A stretch of DNA of 7,758 nucleotides from Planctomycetia bacterium. Its GTDB lineage: Bacteria; Planctomycetota; Planctomycetia; Gemmatales; Gemmataceae. Below, piece after piece: positions 1 through 5,842 of this stretch. Where the stretch lies: assembly GCA_005773755.1 (NCBI GenBank), contig SXHE01000827.1, positions 1 to 7,758 on the forward strand, read 5' to 3'. The notes under the pieces were generated by a model. It searched no databases and had not been told where the DNA came from. It worked only from the letters and a program-made list of their open reading frames with translations. The first letter of the stretch is position 1; every line of letters begins with the position of its first letter. Both the position numbers and the translations under genes were made by a program.

Positions 1-2
1 AA

Positions 3-131
3 TTGCTGAAGGAATTGGAACCGTGGTCGGTGGACCGGAACGACCGGGCGGTCGGCGTGAACTGGCGATTCACCACCGCCGATGCCCGGATCAAACTCCG
101 ACGACTCTACCCCGCTGTTCAAAATAGTTGA
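3..131 (+). CDS. IS630-family transposase, C-terminal fragment (cut by window edge)
   Basis: Reading from base 3, an open frame without a start runs for 42 codons to a TGA at 129-131. The residues NWRFTTADARIKL followed by RRLYP match the closing segment of IS630/Tc1-type DDE transposases, where a motif of the form (I/V)NWxFTxxDARxKL comes just before the stop. The catalytic DDE residues would lie upstream, outside the window, so I cannot tell whether the enzyme is intact. The element's right terminal inverted repeat should lie within a few dozen bases of the stop; IS630 elements insert at TA, and TA dinucleotides are present nearby, but without the left end I cannot define the boundary. Family call is from motif memory only; the short length is the main uncertainty. 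Confidence 0.7.
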   Translation: MLKELEPWSVDRNDRAVGVNWRFTTADARIKLRRLYPAVQNS

Positions 132-253
132 CCTACTAGTCGCGGCCAAACGCTGAAATAGGATTTTACTATCCGCTTTAGCGCTGCTACACTCCCTTTG
201 CCTGCTGAATCGCCCGCCTGCCGTCGCTCTCCTCTTCGGTTCCGAGGTCGGCC
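132..253. other. Intergenic gap holding the IS end and the promoter region of the haem protein gene
   Basis: This stretch is less GC-rich than its surroundings (for example around 121-180). It should contain the right end of the IS630 element and the promoter and leader of the gene starting at 254. No small gene with a convincing start and ribosome binding site is visible. Confidence 0.5.
165..193 (+). promoter_or_regulatory. Candidate sigma-70 type promoter for the haem protein gene
   Basis: TTTACT at 165-170 and TACACT at 188-193 are separated by exactly 17 bases, and each matches four of six positions of the -35 and -10 consensus. Transcription would start near 200, leaving a leader of about 50 bases before the ATG at 254. 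It lies just downstream of the transposase end, so the insertion may have brought or altered this promoter. Prediction by eye only. Confidence 0.35.
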
Positions 254-1552
254 ATGCTCCGACTTACTTTCGCGCTGTTCGTTGCTTGTGCCGGTGTGTC
301 GCCGGCGTTTGCGCAGCTTGACGGTCTCGAACGCGAGCCGATCAACTACAAGTTCGCGCAGGCCGAGAACGTCGTCACCGCGCTCCAGAAGCGGATCAAT
401 TCCGGGCAGGCGAAACTCAAGCACACCGACGATCACGGCTACCTGTCCGCGATCCTCAAGGAACTCGACGTGCCGCGGTCGTCGCAGGTGCTCGTGTTCT
501 CCAAGACCAGCTTCCAGCGCGAGCGGATCACGCCCAAGACGCCGCGGGCGATCTACTTCAACGACGACGTGTACGTCGGGTTCTGTTTGCGCGGCGACGT
601 GCTGGAGTTCTCCGCGGCCGACACCAAGCTCGGCACCGCGTTCTACACGCTCGATCAGGAACCGGCCACCGACGGCAAGCCGGAGTTCATTCGCCAAAAG
701 GACAACTGCCTCACCTGCCACGCCTCCAGCGCGACCGGCGGCGCGCCGGGGCACGTCGTCCGCTCCGTGTTTACCGACCGCACCGGGATGCCGGTGCTCT
801 CCGCGGGCACGTTCCGCACGGACCACAGCAGCCCGTTCAAGGAGCGCTGGGGCGGGTGGTACGTCACCGGCACGCACGCCAAGATGACGCACATGGGCAA
901 CTGGCTGGTGGAGAACAAGCGCGACCCCGAGGCCGAGGGGAACGCGACCGGCCAGAACGTGGCCGAGCTGAAGTCGCGGTTCACGGTCGCGAACTACCTC
1001 ACGCCGCACAGCGATCTCATCGCACTGCTGGTGCTCGAACACCAGGCGCAGGCCCACAACCGCATCGCGCAGGCGCTCATCACCAACCGGCAGGCGCTCC
1101 ACTATCAGGACACGCTGAACAAGGAACTGGGCGAGCCGGCCGATCACAAGTGGGACAGCGTGGGGCGGCGGATCGAGTCCGCGGGCGACGCGCTGGCGAA
1201 GTACCTGCTGTTCTGCGGCGAGGTGAAGCTGGAGGGGCCGGTGTCGGGCACGTCGGACTTCGCGAAGGAGTTCGCGGCCCGCGGCCCGTTCGACAAGAAG
1301 GGCCGCTCGCTGCGCCAGTTCGACCTGAAGACGCGGCTGTTCAAGTACCCGTGCAGCTACCTGATCTACTCGAAGAGCTTCACCGCGCTGCCGGCCGAGG
1401 TAAAGGCCCACACGCTGAAGCGGTTGCACGAGGTGCTGACCGGCAAGGACACGTCGGAGGCGTTCGCACACCTGAGCAAAGACGACCGCGCCGCCGTGCT
1501 GGAGATATTGAGAGACACGGTGAGCGACCTGCCGGCGTATTGGAAGAAGTGA
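254..1552 (+). CDS. Secreted monohaem c-type cytochrome-like protein of unnamed family
   Basis: The 432-residue product starts with a clear Sec signal peptide (hydrophobic residues 3-16, likely cleavage after AFA at 18-20), so the mature protein should be periplasmic. A single haem-attachment motif, CLTCH, sits at residues 152-156, unusually far from the N-terminus for a small cytochrome c and flanked by long non-cytochrome sequence. Other striking segments are SKTSFQRERI (83-92), YFNDDVYVG (101-109), GMPVLSAGTF (178-187) and ERWGGWYVTGTH (197-208), which I recall as conserved in hypothetical proteins of Planctomycetes, Verrucomicrobia and Acidobacteria. An electron-transfer or oxidoreductase role is inferred from the haem site alone; substrate and partner are unknown. 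The ATG at 254 is chosen because the signal peptide begins there and GAGG at 244-247 lies six bases upstream. It appears monocistronic, ending at a hairpin. Confidence 0.85.
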   Translation: MLRLTFALFVACAGVSPAFAQLDGLEREPINYKFAQAENVVTALQKRINSGQAKLKHTDDHGYLSAILKELDVPRSSQVLVFSKTSFQRERITPKTPRAIYFNDDVYVGFCLRGDVLEFSAADTKLGTAFYTLDQEPATDGKPEFIRQKDNCLTCHASSATGGAPGHVVRSVFTDRTGMPVLSAGTFRTDHSSPFKERWGGWYVTGTHAKMTHMGNWLVENKRDPEAEGNATGQNVAELKSRFTVANYLTPHSDLIALLVLEHQAQAHNRIAQALITNRQALHYQDTLNKELGEPADHKWDSVGRRIESAGDALAKYLLFCGEVKLEGPVSGTSDFAKEFAARGPFDKKGRSLRQFDLKTRLFKYPCSYLIYSKSFTALPAEVKAHTLKRLHEVLTGKDTSEAFAHLSKDDRAAVLEILRDTVSDLPAYWKK

Positions 1553-1563
1553 GCCGAAACGAA

Positions 1564-1588
1564 ACCGGCCGGGTTGACCCCGGCCGGT
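1564..1588. terminator. Hairpin between convergent genes, probably a bidirectional terminator
   Basis: A perfect 10-bp stem, ACCGGCCGGG (1564-1573) with CCCGGCCGGT (1579-1588), encloses a 5-base loop. It lies between the stop of the haem protein (1552) and the stop of the protease on the other strand (1623). There is no T-tract on the plus side. On the minus side the hairpin is followed by TTCGTTTCGG, mildly T-rich, so it fits better as terminator of the protease gene. Confidence 0.55.
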
Positions 1589-1622
1589 CGTCACTCCGAG
1601 TTGTGCGATCTCGTCGTGTGCG

Positions 1623-3050
1623 TCAGCCGCCGATCTTCTTCTTGAGTTCCGCGACGGCGACCTTGAGCTGTACGTCTTCGGCCGGCTTCGCGGAACTGGG
1701 GAGCGGCGGCGCGCCGGGCGACACCAGCGCGCGCAGGCTGTGTACCATCGACCCCGGGGCTTTGGGCACCGGCGCGGCCGGCGGGTTCGGCCCCACCACC
1801 GACGGCTTGCCCGCGACCCACTGCGCCCGGTAGTAGTCCCACGCGGAGCGCTCCTTCTCGTCGAGCGTCATGGGCACGAGCACGTCGGGCCGCACGCCCC
1901 ACTCGTCCGGCTTCTCCTTCGTGGCGAGCTTCTTGTCCATGTTCTGCCCGTTCGGTCGCCAGTACGTTTCGGTGGTGAGCTTGACCGCGGCCTTCTGGTC
2001 GCCCTCGCCGCCGAGCCGCAGCAGCTTCTGCACGCTCCCCTTGCCGTAGGTGCGCTCGCCGATGATGGTCGCGCGCTGGTGGTCTTGGAGCGCCGCGGCG
2101 ACGATCTCGCTGGCGCTGGCGCTGTGCTCGTCGACCAGCACGACGATGGGCCGGCCGCGGAACACCTCGCGGTCCTTCTCGGCCTTGAACTCGCGGCTCT
2201 TTCCGGGGTCGCGCCCGCGGGTGGCGACGATGGGCTTGCCTTCGGGCAGGAACAGGTTGGCGACATCGACCGACTGTGTGAGCAGCCCGCCAGGGTTGCC
2301 GCGCAGGTCGATGATGAGGCCCTTGCCGCTGCCGCGCTCGATCTCGTCCACCGCGGCCTTGAGTTCTTTCGTGGTCAGGTCGTTGAACCCGGTGACGCGG
2401 ACGTAACCGATACCGGCGGGGCGGTCCGCGAACCACTCCCACTTGGTCGGGTCGTCGGCCCGGCGCAGCACGCCGGACACCGGGTGCTGGGCGACCCGCG
2501 CGCGGGTCAGCGCCACGTCTTGATCGAGCGGGACGCGCCCGGGGCGGCGGACCGTGAGCGTGATCTGCGTGCCCGGTTCGCCGGTGATGAGTTTCCGCGC
2601 GTCCGGCACGGTGGTGTTCTCGGTCGACTTGTCGCCCACGCGCACGATCAGGTCGCCGGCGATGATCCCGGCCTCGTACGCCGGTGTGCCCGGCAGCGGG
2701 TGATCGACCTTGAGGAACTTGGTCGGCTGGTCGATGGCGAGCACGATGCCGATGCCGCCGAAGCTCCCCTCGGTTTCGGCCTCGAACTGTTTGAGCTGGG
2801 CCGCGTTCAGGTACTCGGAGTTGCGGTCCAGCCGCTGCAGCCCGCCGTTCGCCATGTCCTCGGTGAACTGCTTCCACTCCTCGTCGGTCAGCTTGCGGTA
2901 GAAGTTGGTGTCCACCTCGGACATCACGTCGACGAGCCGGCGGACGCGGTCGAAGTCGGTGTCCGGGCGCGGCGCGCTGTAGCCGATCGCCAGCCCCAGC
3001 GCGACCAGCGCGGGCACGATCAACAGCCAGGCCAGGTTCCGCAGCGGCAT
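1623..3050 (-). CDS. S41 family C-terminal-processing peptidase with PDZ domain
   Basis: This 475-residue serine protease belongs to the CtpA/Prc-type S41 family, which cleaves envelope proteins near their C-termini. An N-terminal hydrophobic segment (residues 5-24) looks like a signal anchor. A PDZ domain spans about 95-172 (FGGIGIVLAID, then GDLIVRVGD at 132-140). The protease core contains DLRGNPGG (248-255), the nucleophile in SASASE (Ser312) and the general base in TYGKGSVQ (Lys337); the 25-residue spacing equals that of known S41 Ser/Lys dyads. The tail is Pro/Ala-rich and ends in a Lys-rich helix. Start choice: the frame stays open to 3260, but the ATG at 3050 has AAGGAG five bases upstream, while the extension would translate the GC-rich inverted repeat. 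Substrates cannot be inferred from context. Confidence 0.93.
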   Translation of the reverse strand: MPLRNLAWLLIVPALVALGLAIGYSAPRPDTDFDRVRRLVDVMSEVDTNFYRKLTDEEWKQFTEDMANGGLQRLDRNSEYLNAAQLKQFEAETEGSFGGIGIVLAIDQPTKFLKVDHPLPGTPAYEAGIIAGDLIVRVGDKSTENTTVPDARKLITGEPGTQITLTVRRPGRVPLDQDVALTRARVAQHPVSGVLRRADDPTKWEWFADRPAGIGYVRVTGFNDLTTKELKAAVDEIERGSGKGLIIDLRGNPGGLLTQSVDVANLFLPEGKPIVATRGRDPGKSREFKAEKDREVFRGRPIVVLVDEHSASASEIVAAALQDHQRATIIGERTYGKGSVQKLLRLGGEGDQKAAVKLTTETYWRPNGQNMDKKLATKEKPDEWGVRPDVLVPMTLDEKERSAWDYYRAQWVAGKPSVVGPNPPAAPVPKAPGSMVHSLRALVSPGAPPLPSSAKPAEDVQLKVAVAELKKKIGG

Positions 3051-3055
3051 GTGAA

Positions 3056-3093
3056 CTCCTTCATTAATGAACCCGGAGACACTGTCCGGTTCA
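3056..3093 (-). promoter_or_regulatory. Ribosome binding site and leader hairpin of the S41 protease gene
   Basis: On the minus strand AAGGAG (3061-3056) precedes the ATG at 3050. It overlaps a perfect 12-bp palindrome, TTCATTAATGAA (3060-3071). Immediately further upstream, TGAACCCGGA (3068-3077) can pair with TCCGGTTCA (3085-3093), a 9-bp stem with one bulged C and a 7-base loop. The two structures share the TTCA at 3068-3071 and so exclude each other; one buries the start of the Shine-Dalgarno sequence, the other leaves it free. The ribosome binding site is firm; the regulatory meaning is inference. Confidence 0.5.
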
Positions 3094-3100
3094 CGTGGTG

Positions 3101-3239
3101 AACCCCACCCCCCGGCCCCCTCCCCTGGGCGGGGAGGGGGAGCACTGTCGCTGTCCTTCCCGCGCGCCGGGTAGCAGTCCGGTTGTTCAATCGCGAAACC
3201 ACCCCTCCCCGCCCAGGGGAGGGGCCGGGGGAGGGGTTG
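3101..3239. repeat. Paired inverted repeat (REPIN-like) with G-quadruplex-type runs
   Basis: Two near-identical arms of about 39 bases lie in opposite orientation: 3101-3139 and 3200-3239. Both contain the core CCCCTCCCCTGGGCGGGG or its complement, and each arm can also fold by itself around TGGGC. About 60 bases of unremarkable sequence separate them. The right arm carries four G runs of at least four on the plus strand (3216-3236, loops of 1, 2 and 1 base); the left arm carries the matching pattern on the minus strand (3103-3125). The pair lies between two minus-strand genes and could stop transcription from the upstream one or stabilise RNA ends. Two inverted palindromic units with a short spacer is the layout of REPIN elements; whether this one is dispersed in the genome cannot be seen here. 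Confidence 0.8.
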
Positions 3240-3272
3240 CACACGCGAACGGACGCCCACACCGGGCGTGTG

Positions 3273-3635
3273 TCAAACGGTCTCGTCGTCCCAGTCGGTC
3301 TTCGGTCGGTTCACCAGTTCCAGGCGGTAGCTACCGTACCACAGAACGCACACGAACACGACCTCGATTGCCGCGCCGCCGAGTAGCAGTACCGCGACCG
3401 GCGCGACCACGACCTGCACCACGTCGCCGAACCCGACCCACAGCGCCGCGGCGAGGCCCAGCACGGTCAGCGCGACGAACGCGCACACCGCGCCCGCGAT
3501 CAGCAGGTCCGTGTGGCCGTAGCGCAGGCGCTCGCGGCAGTGGGGGCAGAAGATGCGGTTCGGGAACGGCGCGCGGAACACGGCCCAGATGCCGATGTTC
3601 TCGCCGCACGCCGGACAATCGTTACCAGTGGGCAT
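3273..3635 (-). CDS. Small zinc-ribbon membrane protein, function unknown
   Basis: The 120-residue product has a short N-terminal zinc-ribbon-like domain with two CxxC knuckles, CPAC (residues 7-10) and CPHC (30-33), followed by two hydrophobic segments at about 44-69 and 72-100 and a charged C-terminal tail. It is therefore probably an inner-membrane protein with a metal-binding cytoplasmic head; I do not recognise a named family. The frame is open up to an ATG at 3683, but I prefer the ATG at 3635: the ribbon begins right after it, and a perfect TATAAT lies inside the extra 16 codons. No good Shine-Dalgarno sequence precedes either start. The downstream neighbour on the same strand is the S41 protease, 222 bases away and beyond the large inverted repeat, so co-transcription is doubtful. 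Confidence 0.75.
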   Translation of the reverse strand: MPTGNDCPACGENIGIWAVFRAPFPNRIFCPHCRERLRYGHTDLLIAGAVCAFVALTVLGLAAALWVGFGDVVQVVVAPVAVLLLGGAAIEVVFVCVLWYGSYRLELVNRPKTDWDDETV

Positions 3636-3660
3636 GGCCGGGTTCCGTTCGGTTGTGCCG

Positions 3661-3666
3661 ATTATA
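3661..3666 (-). promoter_or_regulatory. Candidate -10 box (TATAAT) for the zinc-ribbon protein gene
   Basis: Read on the minus strand, 3666-3661 is a perfect TATAAT, conspicuous in such GC-rich DNA. It would place the transcription start near 3654, about 19 bases before the ATG at 3635. No good -35 hexamer lies 16-18 bases upstream, so the promoter is uncertain. It supports the shorter version of the gene. Confidence 0.4.
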
Positions 3667-3714
3667 CCCGCCGGTCGCGTCACGCGGGAGCCGACATCGC
3701 GAACCGCGCTCGCG

Positions 3715-3732
3715 TTGTAATTATTACTTCAA
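3715..3732. promoter_or_regulatory. AT-rich palindrome in the divergent intergenic region
   Basis: GTAATTATTAC (3717-3727) is an 11-base perfect palindrome around a central T, inside a short AT-rich island between the divergent zinc-ribbon gene (start 3635) and the TIGR03000 gene (start 3824). It could be an operator or a promoter-melting region for either gene; no paired -35 element is clear. Position and composition are the only evidence. Confidence 0.25.
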
Positions 3733-3823
3733 GTCGGTTTGCCCGCCCATCCCGCGCCGGTTATCCTCGCGCTGTAGGCCCCGCAAAGCCTCCAATTGGA
3801 ACGCGCTCACGCGAGACACCGCC

Positions 3824-4948
3824 ATGTACAGCGTCGTGATGATGGCCGCCCTCACCTCCGCCCCGGACGTGCCGCAGTTCAACGGCTACTTCCGCGACCT
3901 GTTCTCCCGCGACGGCAACGGCTGCGGGGGCTGCAACGGGTGCTCCGGCGCGCCGAAGTACAACTGCTCCGGCGGCTGTTCGGGCGTCACCGCGGCCTCG
4001 AACTCCTGCACCGGGTGCGGCGGCGGCAACTTCCTCGGCGTCGGCGACCGCGTGCGCAAGTGGTTCGACCGCGACAACGGCAACTGCTGTGGCGCGCGCA
4101 GCTTCGGCTGCTCCGGCGCGAGTTACGCCTGCTCCGGGTACTCTTGCACCGGGTCCGCGTACTCGTGCTTCGGCGGGCCGGTGTACCCGTACACGCCGAT
4201 GAACTTCGGTGGGATGCCGGGCATCCCGTACGCGGTGCCGGACCCCGCGCCGGGCGTCGGCTTCCGTCCGGCCCCTGTGCCGGCGACGTTCGCGTCCAAC
4301 GCGCCGACCGCGCGGGCCTCGGTGGTCGTGAAGCTGCCGGCCGACGCGCGGCTGTTCGCCGACGGTCGCCAACTGAACCTGACCGGCGCGGAGCGGAAGT
4401 TCGTGTCGCCGGAGCTGCCGACCGACCAGGAGTTCGCGTACCGGTTCAAGGCCGAGTACGAGCGCGGCGGCGAAACCGTGAGCGTGACGAAGACGGTAAA
4501 CGTGCGGGCCGGGTTGACGGTCGCGGTCGAGTTCGGCGACCTGACCGCGGCGAAGCCGGGCGCGACCGCGTTCGGCACGCCGACCGCGACCGGCGCGAAC
4601 AAGGGCACGACGCCCGTGGCGAAGCCGACCGAAGAGCCGGTGAAGGTGGAACCGCCGGTGAAGCCCGTCGTCGCTCCGGTGCCGGCGACCGACCTGCCGG
4701 GCGGCGACCGGGCGACGATCACCGTCAAGCTGCCGCCGGGCGCGACGCTGTACGTGGACGACCGGAAAAGCCCGTCGCTCGACCCGGTGCGCTCGTTCTC
4801 GACGCCGCCGCTGCCGACCGGTCGCGAGTTCGCGTACACGATCAAGGCGGAACTGATGCGCAACGGTCAGCCGGAAACGCTGTCGCAAAAGGTGCCGTTC
4901 CGGGCCGGCGAGCGCATCGTGGTGGACTTCACCTCGCTCGCCAAGTGA
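3824..4948 (+). CDS. Cys/Gly-rich planctomycete protein with two TIGR03000 domains
   Basis: The 374-residue product has three parts. Residues 1-19 (MYSVVMMAALTSAP...) match the start I recall for Gemmata-type TIGR03000 proteins. Residues 31-117 are Gly/Ser/Cys-rich with 13 cysteines (34, 37, 40, 48, 52, 62, 65, 88, 89, 96, 103, 108, 115), interrupted by a charged stretch (GDRVRKWFDRDNG). Two TIGR03000 domains follow at about 165-238 and 296-370; each begins with a VKLP segment and has an LPT-x(2)-EFAY motif and a final RAG...V(E/D)F strand. A Pro/Lys/Ala/Thr linker (239-295) joins them. Function is unknown; a structural, surface or metal/disulfide-linked role is only a guess. The ATG at 3824 is chosen by family resemblance, although the frame is open from 3095; only a weak GAGA precedes it. 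No classical signal peptide is convincing. It ends before a hairpin cluster. Confidence 0.85.
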   Translation: MYSVVMMAALTSAPDVPQFNGYFRDLFSRDGNGCGGCNGCSGAPKYNCSGGCSGVTAASNSCTGCGGGNFLGVGDRVRKWFDRDNGNCCGARSFGCSGASYACSGYSCTGSAYSCFGGPVYPYTPMNFGGMPGIPYAVPDPAPGVGFRPAPVPATFASNAPTARASVVVKLPADARLFADGRQLNLTGAERKFVSPELPTDQEFAYRFKAEYERGGETVSVTKTVNVRAGLTVAVEFGDLTAAKPGATAFGTPTATGANKGTTPVAKPTEEPVKVEPPVKPVVAPVPATDLPGGDRATITVKLPPGATLYVDDRKSPSLDPVRSFSTPPLPTGREFAYTIKAELMRNGQPETLSQKVPFRAGERIVVDFTSLAK

Positions 4949-4970
4949 CGCAGGCCCGCGCGGCCTCTTT

Positions 4971-5027
4971 CTGTAGCCGGAGCTACGCGACCTCGCTCGG
5001 CACCGGGGTCAATGACCCCGGCTACAG
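4971..5027. terminator. Hairpin cluster between convergent genes, terminator or dispersed repeat
   Basis: The element is bounded by perfect inverted 10-mers, CTGTAGCCGG (4971-4980) and CCGGCTACAG (5018-5027). Inside are two competing local hairpins: GTAGC-CGGA-GCTAC (4973-4986) and CCGGGGTCAATGACCCCGG (5003-5021). The outer pairing and the inner ones use the same bases, so the RNA can fold as one long arm or as two short ones. It sits between the TIGR03000 gene (ends 4948) and the cytochrome gene on the other strand (ends 5055), where a bidirectional terminator is expected. There is no T-tract. The framed symmetry also suggests a mobile palindromic repeat. Confidence 0.6.
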
Positions 5028-5054
5028 TAACGATGTTATCCCGAAGGGTTCGAT

Positions 5055-5633
5055 CTACTCCTTCTTCTTCTCGTCCTTCTTCACGTCCTTGCGACTGGCG
5101 AGGTACGCGGTCAGGCTCTCCAGGTCGGCGTCGCTAATTTTGTCGGTGCCGAACGCGGGCATGGTCGATTCCGGCTTGTGCTTCTTCGGGTCGCGGACGT
5201 GCTCGGCGAGCCACTGCTTGGTGTGCTCGGCCGCCGCCCCAACGTTCGTGAGGTCCGGCGTACCTCCACCCATGCCCGGCATCGGGGGCACGGGTGGCGC
5301 GCCGGGGGGCAGCTTCGGAGCCGGAAGGCCACCACCGGGCATACCCGGCGGGCCACCCATCCCACCACCAGTTTCGCCGAGCTTGTGACAGCGCACACAG
5401 TTGTTATTCGCGTACACCCGCTTGCCGGCCGCGTGTTCGTCGCCGCCGGGCAACTTCGCCAGCACCTCTTGTGGTGATTGCGGCATACCGGGCAGCCCGC
5501 CCGGAGGGCCGCCCGGTGCCGGTCCGTCGGTCGGGCCGTCCTTCTTGTCCTTGCCGCACCCGGCTGCCAGACCCAGCACCGCGCCGAGTCCGAGTAACAC
5601 CCACGCCGCCCGCGTTGCTTTGATTCGAGACAT
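5055..5633 (-). CDS. Cytochrome c lipoprotein (class I type, monohaem)
   Basis: The 192-residue product begins with a lipoprotein signal: hydrophobic residues 11-24 and the lipobox LAAGC, making Cys26 the likely lipidated residue. A Lys/Asp- and Gly/Pro-rich linker follows. The haem-binding motif CVRCH is at 79-83, and STMPAF (157-161) supplies the expected distal methionine, Met158; the C-terminal helix (about 167-181) completes a class I cytochrome fold. A Gly/Pro/Met-rich insert (about 89-125) separates the haem motif from the rest, which is unusual. The protein ends in a Lys-rich tail. It should be membrane-tethered and carry electrons to an unidentified partner. The ATG at 5633 is preferred over the GTG directly before it because AAGGA lies seven bases upstream. 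No oxidase or dehydrogenase gene is adjacent. Confidence 0.9.
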   Translation of the reverse strand: MSRIKATRAAWVLLGLGAVLGLAAGCGKDKKDGPTDGPAPGGPPGGLPGMPQSPQEVLAKLPGGDEHAAGKRVYANNNCVRCHKLGETGGGMGGPPGMPGGGLPAPKLPPGAPPVPPMPGMGGGTPDLTNVGAAAEHTKQWLAEHVRDPKKHKPESTMPAFGTDKISDADLESLTAYLASRKDVKKDEKKKE

Positions 5634-5652
5634 CACCGCGTCCTTAACCGAA

Positions 5653-5695
5653 GGGATGAAGCCCCGCCGCGCTCACAAGCGCGGTGGGGATGAAG
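5653..5695. repeat. Long hairpin flanked by direct repeats in the divergent gap
   Basis: CCCCGCCGCGCT (5662-5673) pairs with AGCGCGGTGGGG (5678-5689) over 12 positions with one G-T wobble and a CACA loop. The 9-mer GGGATGAAG occurs on both sides (5653-5661 and 5687-5695). It lies only about 30 bases upstream of the cytochrome c start and inside that gene's likely leader, so it could affect its expression. It also resembles the subterminal palindromes of IS200/IS605-type elements, but no transposase is nearby; that origin is a guess. Confidence 0.6.
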
Positions 5696-5842
5696 GGAGT
5701 GCGCGCGACCGAGAACCGCGGGTCCGGCCCGCCGCGCGGAGCGATTAGACCACGCCCCGCGCCCCGACACAAGCGGTCCGCGCACTGGTTCCTTCCGGGG
5801 CGCACGGATAGACCGACTTCACCCAGCTCCCGGAGACAAGCC
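5696..5842. promoter_or_regulatory. Promoter region and ribosome binding site of the sulfatase gene
   Basis: The remainder of the divergent gap must contain the sulfatase promoter, but no convincing -35/-10 pair is visible; a small hairpin GCGGG-TCCGG-CCCGC is at 5718-5732. GGAG at 5832-5835 lies seven bases before the ATG at 5843 and decides that start. Confidence 0.45.

Noticed and set aside
119..1594. 491-codon open frame on the minus strand
   Set aside because: It is antisense to the haem protein, has an Arg/Val/Leu-rich composition typical of GC-rich shadow frames, and shows no recognisable motif.
1740..3101. 453-codon open frame on the plus strand
   Set aside because: It mirrors the S41 protease, whose catalytic motifs and ribosome binding site make the minus strand clearly coding.
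3051..3260. 70-codon N-terminal extension of the S41 protease
   Set aside because: It would translate the GC-rich inverted repeat into low-complexity Pro/Gly/Arg sequence and place the real signal anchor internally; the AAGGAG before 3050 settles the start.
3796..5388. 530-codon open frame on the plus strand
   Set aside because: It overlaps the TIGR03000 gene in another frame and continues antisense through the cytochrome lipoprotein; Arg-rich with no motif.
3273..5633. A functional operon linking zinc-ribbon protein, TIGR03000 protein and cytochrome c
   Set aside because: The three genes alternate in strand and are separated by hairpins and divergent gaps, so nothing in the sequence supports joint expression.
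5653..5695. Possible CRISPR repeat, because of the GGGGATGAA string after a palindrome
   Set aside because: There is a single unit, no repeat-spacer periodicity, and no cas gene in the window.
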